This document shows, one piece after another, positions 23,393 through 34,634 of a stretch of 64,000 bases of DNA; positions within the stretch are counted from its first letter, which is position 1, and each line of letters opens with the position of its first letter. The stretch is from positions 347,501 through 411,500 of the forward strand of contig JAMWET010000041.1 of NCBI GenBank assembly GCA_024036415.1. The letters run 5' to 3'. The position numbers were made by a program, and so were the translations under genes. The stretch is from Prochilodus magdalenae. Lineage: Eukaryota; Chordata; Actinopteri; Characiformes; Prochilodontidae. The notes under the pieces are model-generated. The model was not told the DNA's origin and searched no databases. It saw only the letters and a list, made by a program, of their open reading frames with translations.

Positions 23393-23438
23393 CTTGGTCA
23401 TCAGACAAGAACAGGCTGGAGTCACCGGGTAAATCCAT
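23393..23438 (-). CDS. Exon 1 (start codon) of the 487-aa zinc-finger protein
   Basis: On the minus strand the ATG at 23438 gives MDLPGDSSLFLSDDQ plus one base, then a donor CAAG/GTAAAAC (GT at 23392-23391). Joined to 20744, the split codon is GAT and the protein continues DVAKLVQEEF with no break. An in-frame TAG lies a few codons upstream, so this is the first possible ATG of the frame. The intron is 2.65 kb and carries an inverted-repeat element, a GA microsatellite and a hairpin-forming repeat. Small, acidic first exon; too short to be found by length alone. Confidence 0.72.
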
Positions 23439-23808
23439 ACTGTGCAGCTAATGTGCTAAAACGCTACAGCTGTCCACGATTAGCAAAAATACAGGTTATT
23501 AGCCTGATGCAAAATTTGGTGACCAGCCTCCCTCTCATTCTTCCTATTGCAGCGCCGGGAAGTTATTTAGTCATTGTGTATGTTTTACACTACCCTCTAG
23601 TGTACAGGGGTAGCATTACAGCTGTGCTCAGTTTCTCTAGACTGCTTGTCTCAAAACTGGCATTTATTATCCAGTGTTCAAATTCTCATTTTAACATAAT
23701 AATTACATCGGTGTTAGCATGCTAACCAGCTAGCCCACTCCTGTCTTGTAATACCACTCTGTACCTCTCAAGAGGTGATGGTGAGTCACTTTGAGTTGAG
23801 TCAGTCTG

Positions 23809-24452
23809 GGGATATATTCGAAATGGCATACTACATACTTCCCACATTTGGGTAAATCTACCCAAAAGCAGTATGTAGTCTGCAGTATGTTACCAAACTG
23901 AAGTTCTGTAGTGCACTGAAGATACCGGGATGGTGTTTTACTCCAGTCAGAGTTTCTAGCATACAGGGGCAGCTATCATGCAGCGCAGCCTCACCTGCTC
24001 TCAGCTTGCTTCAGCCAGAGAAAATGGAAGCAGTTAACACTGGGGACCAAAACTCAGCCAACTCCGGGTATAAATATGGGTGTAGTGATTGTAGTCAGGT
24101 ATGTTTACATCCAAATGAGCCTCAGAAAGTTAAATATACAGGTCTGAAGATTAATAAAAGATGGACTCGCTTTAGAGGATCAGTTTTAGAGGGAAATAGC
24201 CGAGGGGAGCTAACAGCTAGGCTAACTGTATCTCAGGTGAAGTGAGCAGCGTTAGCAGCAGCTAGCTCTAAACAGTGGATACAGTAATAACAGCTCTGAG
24301 GTAAATGTGAGGTAACTGGTCATGTGACTGTATTAGTATATTACACTGTAGGTCAGACCTGTACTGTATACAACACACAGGGGGCGTATACAGTATATAG
24401 TACATACTACTGTAGTATGCAGTGTGCAGTAGAGTGCCATTTTGAATTCAGC
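23809..24452. mobile_element. Non-autonomous inverted-repeat element, copy 1
   Basis: Ends ATTCGAAATGGCATACTACA and ..GTGCCATTTTGAATTCAGCC are inverse to each other (GGCTGAATTCAAAATGGCAC). Subterminal CATACTACATACT-type motifs also mirror. The interior (GATCAGTTTTAGAGGGAAAT, AGCAGCGTTAGCAGCAGCTA) is present in reverse complement at 43.3-43.8 kb. No transposase. A 79-codon open frame at 24006-24245 has no recognisable domain. Confidence 0.75.
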
Positions 24453-27400
24453 CTGAATAAGGCTAACCTGACAAAAAGGCAGCGCTGCTGCTCTGACTGC
24501 GGATTCTGACCTCTTGTTAATCATGTTAAAGGTACTGCTTCCCAGTTAGACCATTTAGGGACAGAAGCTTTGGTAGCTGGACTGTTAGCAATTAAAAGAA
24601 GAGGAGGCTTTGCAGGTCCTAGTGATATGTTGCACCCTATTTATTTGGAGTACGTACTCAACTATTTCATCATCTTGCAAATTGCTCCTTTAAACTATTA
24701 TTTGTAACAGGCTGTATGTAGCCCTGTTGGCTACCTTCTATTGAGCCTCCTTCAAAAAGCAAGGCCAGATGCAACGCTCCTTATAACTTTAGCATAAGTG
24801 GGCGAATCTAAGCAACTGCACCTATGGGTATGAAAATGTATAGACAGCAGAAAAACGCTTGATTCAAAATAGGCCTTTTCGCCATCTTAGATTCCAAATG
24901 TGTACTTTATGGGCTGGGGAGCGAACAGGCAAGCAGTGTTAGCCACTATGCTATACCATCCACTATAGTCTAAACCCAGACAGTTAGCATTGCTTTTGCA
25001 CTCAAGTGTTTAAAGCCGTGTCCGTTGTTTTCTATCTCCACTCCAAACGGATATTTTAAGTTTTGTGAAATGAACACTTAGCCTGAATGTGGTCAGTCAG
25101 TTCCTAGACATGTCCAGCAAGACTTTATTTTAGCATCGGAGCTATGGTGCTGACACGCTTACACACACCACCACGTCACTCTAATCTCTTCCGTAAATAC
25201 TGTATATCACTGCAAACTGGTCTTCATTAACTTTACGCAGATGTCTTGATGTGTTTTAGGACAATGGATCCTAGCCCCTGGACCTCGAGGACCTCCAGAT
25301 GCACATTTTTGTGTTTCCTGCCCATTACTTCTCAAGATGTTGGCGAGTGGCCTAGCTAAATAGTGGGTTCCTAGAGCAGAGGGAACACTTAAGTGTGCAG
25401 GACAAGGGATCCTCCAAACCGGGGCTGTGAGCCACTGGTTTGGGACACAATATGACTAGGAATCATAAAGAACATTATTTAACCGTGTAGCTGAACACTG
25501 GCTATATTTCTATTTATTGATTCATTGCCATGTAGACAGGTGTTAAGTTCCACCTTAAGACAACCCAACCCAACTCAACATTGTGTGCACACACATCTCA
25601 CGGACACATTAACACTAAATCACCAGCTCTAACAGTTCTTGTAGTCTAACTGCATTTAACAAAGAGGTGAATGGAGTATTAGTGGGTTTAGAAGTTTTAC
25701 TGAAGTACATGGGTGGCCATTGAAATCTAGAGTGGAAATTTAGAAATGTTCCATGGCAGGGTCCGAAACAGTGAAACATACTGTGAAACATTTTCCAGTC
25801 TATCATTTTAGAGCCTGTCAGGGGACATTTTTAACCGGAATACCCTTCAAGCTACAATATGTCCTTTTCTAACCTCAGGGGAGCCGCTCCCTGAATCACA
25901 GTAACCATGGATCCTGCTGCATCTTAGTTTCTGTTCTTGTCATTGGAAAGAAAGGGGAAAAAAAAGACATCCCCCTGGTGGCTCAGGCTCCCCTATACCC
26001 TGATTGTTTCAACAACAAAACCACTTTCCTTTGTCGTATTGATCCAACATGGCACAGCATCCCATATACTGGCATTTCTAACTGTCAAGACTACTCTATA
26101 CTATACACAGGCGTCTGCAAATGTTGGATAACTGCCAGTGTACATATATGCAAATTCTGTGTTAATTGTAGCGGAGATTTCTTTGTGCAGGCTACATTTT
26201 ATGGTGCATTTTATGTTTATCTCATAAAAATAAGCATTACATGTGCTGTAAAAGGTGCCAAAGTGGCACAGGTGGCATCAACTTAACTTGCCATTTGACC
26301 GAGTGCCCATAAGTTTTGCATACAATTGAACACTATAAATTTAATATGACTGAATATAACTGAATGTGCCAATTTCACCCCAATCAATTTACAATGAATA
26401 GTGTTTTAACATAATGTTGTTCAAGTCATCTGATGAAAATGATTATTTTTTGATATTAGGGGAAAAAAAAAAACCTAGTGTCTGTTTCTTCCCCAAGATC
26501 CTGCAGCCCTAAATGTAAGCAGTAATCTGAGAATTTAAACTCAGATTTTTAAACTTATTTTAAAACTTCACACATTTGTATGTAGTGTTTTACTTTAAAC
26601 GTGCTAAGTCAGTTAATGTGTTAAAAGTATGGAAAATGCATACTTCTTCCTGACATCAATAGTAAAAAGCCAACATTTAAAAAAAATAAGTGTACATAAC
26701 CACATATTTCAATGCTTAATAAAACCAAGAGAGAGAAGAAAGAAGTAAGGAAGAACACCACAGTATTTATTCATACGTGTACAGAGTAACTAATGTTCCA
26801 AAACATTTCCATTAAAACTGTGTCCGATACAGACAACGCACCAAAATTACAAACAGAACCTTTTATCTACAGTATTCTTTTTTTTTTAAAAAGCTGTGCA
26901 TGCATCTGCCAACAATTTAATTTTAAAGCCTACCAGGTGAGAGACACATTTACACTTCAACACAGGGCAAATACCTGAAACTAACAATGAAGCGAGTCTA
27001 ACTGCTTTTCTAACTGTCCAACATATTTACATAGTAACTATTTTGCAGCTATACCAACCATACTATACCATACCATATACTACTTCCAACTGGGGAATTA
27101 AAAAAAAAAAGAGTTAAGAACACATACAAGAAAAACATAAACACACTATACAGACTAAAAGAAAAATTTCACTGCTTTTTAGATATTTCTGCATGATCAA
27201 TAAATGAGATGTAAACAGTTATTCAGAGTGATTTGATGGAAAACGGTTCATTATAGAGAATCTTTCCAAATCTGGAGATTTGGCACTGAGGGTCATTATC
27301 TCAATAACGAAAATGTAGACACAATATTTACTATGCAAAACAAAGCTACACTGCACATTTCTGGGGGTGATCTGGAGACTCTCTCTCTGGTTGAAATTGC

Positions 27401-27662
27401 ACACAAGTGGTAATTTTTTTTTTTGTGTGTGTGTGTGTGTCAGTGATGCTTATGCTTTGAACCCCTTTCCCAGGTGGGTAAATCTAATACGTTACCATCC
27501 CAGGCAACGTACTATACTGTTTCATGTAACAGATTCATTGGAAGTAGTTTCTAGAGGCATTAGATCAGATACCTGGTTCCTATCCCCACCGCTATGAACA
27601 ATCCAGACTAAATGGTTATCTCTAGAATGGTGCATTTCACATCAAACATTTCCTCCTAACAA
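24453..27662. other. Intergenic, 3.2 kb with no gene recognised
   Basis: Contains an A-run near 26462-26473, a short CCATAC-type repeat near 27056-27072, and a (GT)n at about 27425-27441. It includes the 3' UTR of the 1446-aa gene at its right end. No exon or transposon end could be supported. Confidence 0.4.
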
Positions 27663-27668
27663 TTTATT
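27663..27668 (-). terminator. Candidate poly(A) signal (AATAAA) of the 1446-aa gene
   Basis: TTTATT on plus, AATAAA on minus, about 135 bases after the stop at 27802. Confidence 0.5.
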
Positions 27669-27801
27669 TATGCATAAATGTTCAAAAAAAAACAAAAAAA
27701 AAAACAGTGAGATTCCCCTTCTACTGGCACTGAACTGAAACTTCCTTGTATCTCTGGTCCTCTAATTTCAGTACTGTGCTGAAATGATCTTCGATGTTCA
27801 C

Positions 27802-30800
27802 TTAGTTTGCCGGAATCTCAGGATCTGGACTTGGAGATAAAGTGACATCAATAGGCTCTGGCTTCACCTCTGTCAGTTCCACATCTGTAATAGCCACTTT
27901 TGCAGACTCTGGTACATCCCCTAAAATACGGTGCACCCTCCGTCTGTGGTTCTTTAAAGACCTTACGTCTGGATAACTGCGTTGGCAAATATGACACCTA
28001 TAAGGGTTGCCCTGGCTCTGCTGAACGATTCCCTTGAACATCTCGAGACCACCTAGGATGCGGTGGACTCGCCTTCTGTGGTTTCTCAAGGACCTCAGGT
28101 CAGGGTAGCTGCGTGAACAAATGTGACACTGAAACTGATTGGAATGGCTTAGCTGTACACTTCCTTTTGATGGGTGAATTCCACTTCCTAGAATTCGGTG
28201 GACCCTCCTCTTGTGATTTTTCAAAGACTGAATATCTGGGTAAGTGCGTGAGCAAATGTGACACTGAAACTGCTTGGGCTGGCCTTGTTGCACAGTACCT
28301 ACTGAAAACTGAAATCCACCAGCGTTAGGTTCACAGGCACCGATGCTGATTGGGTTTAAACCTTGTGGTCGATGAACCTTCCTTAGATGGTCCTTCAGAG
28401 ACTGGAGTTTTGAGTAACTGCGCTGACATATCTGGCACCTGAAGGCATTTGACCGGTTGCTTTGTGAAACATGTGCTGATTGAATACTAGATGACTCGGC
28501 AGATTCCGTTGTGACATGGACCCTCCTTTTATGGTCCTCAAGATCTTCTTGGCTTGAGCACTTATGCTCGCAGATCTGGCACTTCAAAACCTTTTGCTGG
28601 CTGTGCGAGACCAAGTGTCTTTTGAGTCCATCCATGCAACTGAACCAACGGACACACACTGGGCAGCGGATAGGCTTGAAAGAAGGTGTACATGTGTTAC
28701 CCTGAACATGAACCTTGTGGGCTAATGGACTTTGGAACGTCATACCACAGCGGGAACACGAGTGCTTCTTTTGGCCTGCGAGATCTCCTCGGCAACTCAA
28801 CCTCAGGTGTCTCAGCATAGACTTACGTGACCCGAAGATCTTTTTACATCTGTAGCAAACACATGACTCTGTGAGAGGTCTGTGATTTAAACGTGACCTC
28901 AATGAATCTTGAGACTGATTTTTTGGATTTTGCGCTGGCGATTGAGAACGTGGAGCCTGCTGAGCCTGAGGTTGCTGTGGTGTTGACACCTTCTGCTCAC
29001 CCTGCGGCTTCGAAGTTTGCCCATGAAATTTTTGGTGTGCTTCAAAATCAGCCCAAGAGTGCAAATTCTCACCGCAATGCGAACAAATGTACGACTCCAA
29101 CGCATGCAGTTGCAGATGCTCAAACAGAAGCCTGGGGCAATTAAAAACAGCACTGCACTCACAAGTCACTTTCCTGGGGAGGACCGATGGTAAGGACATA
29201 AGCCCCCAGTTTGCATTTGCAGAATTGTTATTACCGCTCTCTTGTTTGACTTGGTTTTTAGACACTGGGGGCAACACAAATTCATTTTCCTGGGAAGCTA
29301 GGTTTTTCTTGTCCAACATCTTAGCCGCCTCCATTGCGCTTCTCATTGGGTGGCACCTCCTTCGGTGCAAATTCATTCTGTATTTGCGGGTAAATGACGC
29401 CCCACAAATGGAGCATGGAAACTTCTTCTTCAGGGCATTTCCAAACGAAGGTTGTTCCTTTAATTTTCTTGCTCCACAAATCTTAAGATGCTGCCTCACG
29501 GTGAAACGTCGGGAATAGGTTCTCTGACACCTATTGCATGAAAAACGTTTTACACCACTATCAGAAATATGAACCTGAAAATCTTTACCTGACACTCCAA
29601 AACCAGAGGCAAACTTAAGGGCGTGCTCTAAATCAATCACTTCATCACTGCTCTCCTTGGGTACCTCTACCACATCAGCAAATTTTTCTTCATCCCCATC
29701 GATCACATCTATTTCAGCATCATCCAAAGGCTCAATCCATTGGACCTCTTCAACTGAGTCATCTGCTTCAGGGTCACTTCCATCCCTCGCTTCATCTGGG
29801 GCATCTGTAGACTCAACAAAATTACCATGTTCTGTTGATTGTACTGAACCGAATTTAGAAACGCTTGGACGAAAGGGTGGGAAACTCTTAGCCGAACCTA
29901 TGTGGACTCTAGAACTCAGATAGGGATGGTTTGTCAATAACCCTGTTTGATATTTCCCCACCAATGCAGAATCCGCACTAAGCTCTTCAGCCTTCATCAG
30001 TTTAAGGCCCACTGTGTCCACACCAACATTGATCTGGCATGACGAGTCCTGCTGTAATGCCATGAGTTGTTCCTCTGCATTATAGCCTTCCCAGGAACTC
30101 CTGAAGCTTTGAGCTCCATTGAAAGCGCGCCACTGACAGTTGTGTTTGTTGAGGTTGTGCCTCCGAGTATAGCTCCGATTGCACAGTGTGCAGTGGAACA
30201 AATTGTAAGAGCGCCGTGTTGAACTGTTTGCTGATAGAAAACGTCCGGGTATTACAACATTAGGACTACAGATATGGTTAAGTGGAACAGAAATGACAGT
30301 TATCACATATTCACGGCAACGGCGGCAAAATTTGACTCTTTCTTTCTTATGCAAGGCATGATGCATGATCAAGCTGTCCATGTCTTGAAAAACTCTGCGA
30401 CAGAGACCACACTGATGCCTCCCCTCAATGTTGTCCCTAAAAAGCTTCTGACAGGTCTCAAGTGCAACCACAGGATACAGAGTCTTTGTCGTAGATATGA
30501 TCCTCTTCCTCTTTTTCTTCGTCTTCTTGATAGGCTTGACATTAAGCATGTCCCCTGACTGGCCCAAATCCTGTGTACCAGGGCCGTATTTAGCAACCTT
30601 CTGTCTCAACTGGTTCATGAAAAACCCAGAGCTTGATGCCGATATTAATGCCGGATCCTGCATTGGCGCCCTTGGTGAAACTTTCCGTGGGGGAAGGGTT
30701 CTTTTTCTTTGCCCCCAATGCTTCTGGACAGGCTGCCTGCAACTCATGTAGGCAGATGCAAGCATTTTAAGGAGTGAGTTCTTGTTCTGTGATTCCTGAC

Positions 30801-32142
30801 TTTCATCTGGAGTTTCCTCATAGTCAGAAGCACATGTATTCTCAGATTGTAAATTCTCAAATTCATCCTCTATAGACAGGTCTTCTATGGGCAGTCCTTC
30901 TGTGGGCAGTGCTTCTGTGAGCGGTGCGTCAGTGGGAGATGCTTCTGGGGATGGTGCTTCTGGGGTCGGTTCTTCTGCGGGCAGTGCTTCTGAGGTCAGT
31001 TCTTCTGGGAGCACTTCTTCTGGGGTCGGTGCTTCTGCGGGCAGTGCTTCTGAGGTCAGTTCTTCTGGGAGCACTTTTTCTGAGGTCGGTGCTTCTGTGG
31101 GCAGTTCTTCTGGCGTCAGGTCTTCTGGGGGCAGTTCTTCTTGGGTTGGTGCTTCTGTGGGCGATTCTTCTGGCGTCGGTTCTTCTGGGGGCAGTTCTTC
31201 TTGGGTCGGTGCTTCTGTGGGCGGTTCTTCTGTGGGCAGTTTTTCTGGGGTCGGTTCTTCTGAGGGCAGTGCTTCTGTGGCCGGTTCTTCTGGGTGCAGT
31301 GCTTCTGTGGGCAGTTCTTCTGGGGGAGGTTCTTCTGGGTGCAGTGCTTCTGTGGGTGGTTCTTCTGGGAGCAGTTCTTCTGGGGGAGGTTCTTCTGGGG
31401 GCACTGCTTCTGTGGGTGGTTCTTCTGGGAGCAGTTCTTCTGGGGGAGGTTCTTCTGGGGGCACTGCTTCTGTGGGTGGTTCTTCTGGGAGCAGTTCTTC
31501 TGGGGGAGGTTCTTCTATGGGCTTCAAAGGGGAGGTTAAGTCAGATGGCTCTTCATCATGATCTTGTGAAATGGTGTTATGCACAGAAAGCGAATCTGAA
31601 GCAGATATGCTCTCCTCAGAAACAGTGTGTGTGTTCTCATGAGGTGACTCATCAGTGTAATAAGAATGGGAGTTCTCATTTGAGGGCAATCCATCTGGGA
31701 CTGAGTCACCACAGTCCATCTGAGCAACTTCTGAAGTTTCAAGAAGTTCCGAACTTTCATCACTTTCACAAGTCGTTTTGTTACTTGTTTCGTCCAACAC
31801 TAACTCCATCTCTGTTTTACTTTCATGTGACTGTTTGTGCTCCTGGAAGACGTTGGATTCGTTAAACTCTTCCCCGCAATCACACACGTACACATGTTGA
31901 GTGACAGGAGAGGGCAATAACATGCAATGGTGCTTCTGAAGAAGTTCCAGGCTTGCAAACAAGCCGCTGCAGTGACTGCACGAAGGCAACGTAGGCGCTT
32001 TCTGGTCAGAGATTTCACTGGCATGAGAAGCCTGATGTACCAACAGAGATGATAAACTATTAAATGTGGCAGAGCACGCCACACAGCTGTATGTTTTGCT
32101 GGAAGGAGTTCCGGCAGATTTAGTTTCCTGAAGTCCAAGCAT
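27802..32142 (-). CDS. Zinc-finger protein with Pro/Glu repeat domain, 1446 aa
   Basis: Probable nuclear DNA-binding protein. ATG at 32142 (MLGLQETKSAG) lies 72 bases inside its exon. By eye, 18 fingers: three at 18-115, a long acidic Ser-rich part, a Pro/Glu-rich repeat region at about 205-418 (units such as PPEELLPEEPPTEAVPPEE), a basic patch KKTKKKRKR near 545, three fingers near 575-670, two at 845-910 and a pair near 985-1035. Further single fingers run to about 1215, and a block of four nearly identical fingers closes it at 1230-1405 (CQICQRSYS..., CHICSRTYPD..., CHICSRSYPD..., CHICQRSYPD..., each ending HRRRVHR or similar). The extreme C-terminus has EVKPEPIDV, a SUMO-type site. The CDS is one intact exon. 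Confidence 0.9.
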   Translation of the reverse strand: MLGLQETKSAGTPSSKTYSCVACSATFNSLSSLLVHQASHASEISDQKAPTLPSCSHCSGLFASLELLQKHHCMLLPSPVTQHVYVCDCGEEFNESNVFQEHKQSHESKTEMELVLDETSNKTTCESDESSELLETSEVAQMDCGDSVPDGLPSNENSHSYYTDESPHENTHTVSEESISASDSLSVHNTISQDHDEEPSDLTSPLKPIEEPPPEELLPEEPPTEAVPPEEPPPEELLPEEPPTEAVPPEEPPPEELLPEEPPTEALHPEEPPPEELPTEALHPEEPATEALPSEEPTPEKLPTEEPPTEAPTQEELPPEEPTPEESPTEAPTQEELPPEDLTPEELPTEAPTSEKVLPEELTSEALPAEAPTPEEVLPEELTSEALPAEEPTPEAPSPEASPTDAPLTEALPTEGLPIEDLSIEDEFENLQSENTCASDYEETPDESQESQNKNSLLKMLASAYMSCRQPVQKHWGQRKRTLPPRKVSPRAPMQDPALISASSSGFFMNQLRQKVAKYGPGTQDLGQSGDMLNVKPIKKTKKKRKRIISTTKTLYPVVALETCQKLFRDNIEGRHQCGLCRRVFQDMDSLIMHHALHKKERVKFCRRCREYVITVISVPLNHICSPNVVIPGRFLSANSSTRRSYNLFHCTLCNRSYTRRHNLNKHNCQWRAFNGAQSFRSSWEGYNAEEQLMALQQDSSCQINVGVDTVGLKLMKAEELSADSALVGKYQTGLLTNHPYLSSRVHIGSAKSFPPFRPSVSKFGSVQSTEHGNFVESTDAPDEARDGSDPEADDSVEEVQWIEPLDDAEIDVIDGDEEKFADVVEVPKESSDEVIDLEHALKFASGFGVSGKDFQVHISDSGVKRFSCNRCQRTYSRRFTVRQHLKICGARKLKEQPSFGNALKKKFPCSICGASFTRKYRMNLHRRRCHPMRSAMEAAKMLDKKNLASQENEFVLPPVSKNQVKQESGNNNSANANWGLMSLPSVLPRKVTCECSAVFNCPRLLFEHLQLHALESYICSHCGENLHSWADFEAHQKFHGQTSKPQGEQKVSTPQQPQAQQAPRSQSPAQNPKNQSQDSLRSRLNHRPLTESCVCYRCKKIFGSRKSMLRHLRLSCRGDLAGQKKHSCSRCGMTFQSPLAHKVHVQGNTCTPSFKPIRCPVCVRWFSCMDGLKRHLVSHSQQKVLKCQICEHKCSSQEDLEDHKRRVHVTTESAESSSIQSAHVSQSNRSNAFRCQICQRSYSKLQSLKDHLRKVHRPQGLNPISIGACEPNAGGFQFSVGTVQQGQPKQFQCHICSRTYPDIQSLKNHKRRVHRILGSGIHPSKGSVQLSHSNQFQCHICSRSYPDLRSLRNHRRRVHRILGGLEMFKGIVQQSQGNPYRCHICQRSYPDVRSLKNHRRRVHRILGDVPESAKVAITDVELTEVKPEPIDVTLSPSPDPEIPAN
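30890..31530 (-). repeat. Coding minisatellite for the Pro/Glu domain
   Basis: A 15-base theme (plus strand GGTTCTTCTGGGGGC and variants) is reiterated about 43 times in frame, encoding five-residue blocks such as PPEEL, PTEAL and TPEEL. A higher-order unit at about 31340-31520 (TGGGGGAGGTTCTTCTGGG, then GGCACTGCTTCTGTGGGTGG) occurs three times nearly unchanged. All units keep the reading frame, and the long Leu-rich and Cys/Trp-rich frames on the other strand are shadows of it. Confidence 0.92.
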
Positions 32143-32214
32143 TTTAGGATGCCAGTGGAGGGCAGGGCTAATGCTAGCGTTGGTTAATCAGCTGCCACCA
32201 TTCTTGTAGGTGCC
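32143..32214 (-). other. 5' UTR part of the 1446-aa gene exon, with splice acceptor
   Basis: Minus strand CTTTCTCTGCTTTCTTTTGT + AG ends at 32215, a strong acceptor, so the coding exon starts at 32214 and at least one upstream non-coding exon exists. The 72-base leader contains a five-codon upstream ORF (ATG GTG GCA GCT GAT TAA). Confidence 0.65.
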
Positions 32215-32999
32215 CTACAAAAGAAAGCAGAGAAAGTTGATTAGCAAGGCAACTTGGCAAACCATGTCCTAATTTACGAGACATTAAGACCCGGGAGTCT
32301 GAAGCCTGATGACCACTTTGAAGGACTTTTTATTTTTTTTGTTAAATACACTTTTAAAAAGTCACTGATCTCAAAGTGTTAGATATCCGTATGTTCAGTA
32401 CAAAATCATATGTATGAATCTATTTTTTTGGGTTTACCATCAAATAATTATCAAAGAATCGATATTTAAAAAACTATTTTCTGGCCAAGACTTTTGAGCC
32501 TTGTAAACAAGTGCTGGCTACATATACATGATTAAAGCACTGAGAAATTAGACCACATTAGTGGTTAGAACTTTAGGGTGACATTTTCCCCATACCCGGT
32601 CACCTACACAATGAATATTGATGAGATAGGTGTCCATACACCTGTAATACCTCTCCTTCCCCTTGTCAAAAGAATAGACCCACCAGTCTGACACGTCTGT
32701 GTGTATTGTAAGAAAACGCAAGGCAGTAAGTCCTTTTACACTTTATTGAAAAAGAAATGCTGTGTTCAAAAATGCAGTCAATTTGATGAACAGCTAATGC
32801 AACCATACTTCAATAAATAAGAAATAAGTTGATTAAATTGAAGTTAATTGATGAAAGCGATCAATACAACAAAACACACATGCAAGTAGTAGAATTTTGA
32901 TGATCAGCAATTGCATAAAAAAATAAAAAATATAAATCACAAAATGAAGAATAAACTGTCTATCCTGGTCAGGGTTTTTAAAACCGTTTATATATATAA
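32215..32999. other. Intron/intergenic, no gene recognised
   Basis: A minus-strand AATAAA (plus TTTATT, near 32741) could be the old 3' end of the piggyBac relic that follows. Otherwise AT-rich sequence. Confidence 0.4.
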
Positions 33000-34115
33000 T
33001 AATATATATGCAAGTTTAAAACCGTTATATGGGCAAAATGGTAGATGTGACCTGCTTTCCACTTCCAAAGTGATTTCACATGCTTTGCCCTGTGCATCCT
33101 CCAGACATTCTGAATCGTGCACATAAGGGATTTGACACACAACAGCCTCTGAAGTTTCCCCTCTAGGCATTATTCACTCTGTCCTCATCTGGGTCACTCA
33201 TGTGTACATTCCAGGATACTGTTTGGTATCTGTCCCTTGTGACTAGAGAAGATTAGAAAAGATGCAGTTTTTCCACCACTAGTCAGTTATATGGTCCAGC
33301 CTGATTATGGCCATGTACAATTTCAGCCCAGTATATCTGTAAAATGTAGCGACGCCAACATTCATCCATCTGTGCTGTGCACTTCTGGCTATGCGCCTGG
33401 CAGAGGAAGAGGTCCAGAGCAGTGTGGCTGTCTGATGTGCTCAGCTGCATGCCAGGCTTCCTTGCAGGAAGAAACCACATTGGTGGTGGAGCAACATCGC
33501 CGCCATCATTTTCTGGCATCCATGAGAGTGGTTGCTAAGTGAACTGGCGCCTTGCTTTTTACCTCGCAGGAAGTGCAGCGCATGCAAAGTTGGCCTTGTT
33601 TCTGTGAAATGAAAAGTAAGAAGAGTTTTGTCACATGGTGAACTATTCTCAAACTGAAACATAGAATTTTCTATTACAACAGTTAAGTCATTTTTAAGAA
33701 GTAGTAGTTTCAGACAAACAAAGCACTGGATCAAAAAAAAAAAAAAGATAGGGTTGGACAGAGTCTCAACGTATTCCTGTGCAAGCTGCTGCAAGGTAAA
33801 ATAACTTGACTCTAGAATATTTGTACAATGAAATGCTTTAGAGAGCATAAACTGTTTCATTCTAGCTTGTGTGTGTTAAGAACTGCAGTGCTGAAACATG
33901 CCATTCAACTACCTAACCTATGAGCTGATCACACTGCCAAACAGCAGTCCAATGAATTTAACTTACTCATCAAAATCGTCCTTAGCGGGATCAGGCCTCA
34001 CCACCTTCATCCGAGGACACGTTGCTGTCTTCGTCACTCTCTGGGGCAAGGTTTTCCTGGATCTGTTACAAGGTGCCAGCAGCAGAGTTGCATTAGCGTG
34101 TCGTCTTCTTTGGGT
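33000..34115 (-). pseudogene. piggyBac-like transposase relic (minus strand)
   Basis: Read on the minus strand, several pieces resemble piggyBac-type (DDE_Tnp_1_7) transposases: an acidic ESDEDSNVSSDEG segment near 34000-34045, KPGMQLSTSDSHTALDLFL near 33390-33450, then in another frame VATFYRYTGLKLYMAIIRLD near 33290-33360, then RDRYQTVSWNVHMSDPDED near 33185-33235. Stops and frame changes break it. Some joins look like introns: donor GATGA/GTAAGT at 33966, acceptor TTTCATTTCACAG before 33598, donor GAG/GTAAAA near 33558, and acceptor TTCCTGCAAG near 33462. Using them gives an open frame. The family assignment rests on motif memory, not on a search. Confidence 0.5.
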
Positions 34116-34634
34116 TGTGTAAAAACAACCCACACATGCTCGGTTATAACTGAGTCAATCGGCCATTTTCACACATCAGCTTGCCTCTTAATACTGCCAT
34201 TACCTTTGGGGTTAAACTGACCCCATACAATGTCTCTAAAAAAAATGACTGACTTTTTTTTTTTTTTTGCTTCATATTTAATTATTTTTATTTAATGGGG
34301 ACGACTGGATAAACATAAAACATGATGTATTAATGTGGTGCGCATTTCTGTTCTTTGGGGACAATTCGACCCCAGGCTGTTAACAAAAAAAACATTAAAC
34401 ATTTTTTACACACATTTGTTTTGGTCTTTTTTGATGATATTGAGGTCACTATTATATGCATATTTATAATAATGTATAATATTTATAATGCATATATATA
34501 TAGTAGTGCAAAAACTACTGGTAGTTCACACAACAATGTGAAATGTCTTTCTCGCAAGAACTTTGATATTTTCTAAGCTGTGTGTGTTGGGAAAATATGG
34601 TTTCCGTACAGATATAGACGTGGAGCAAACATAT

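Noticed and set aside
30887..31865. Long Ser/Gly-rich, Leu-rich and Cys/Trp-rich open frames on the plus strand
   Set aside because: They are shadows of the Pro/Glu coding minisatellite on the minus strand; low complexity and no domain.
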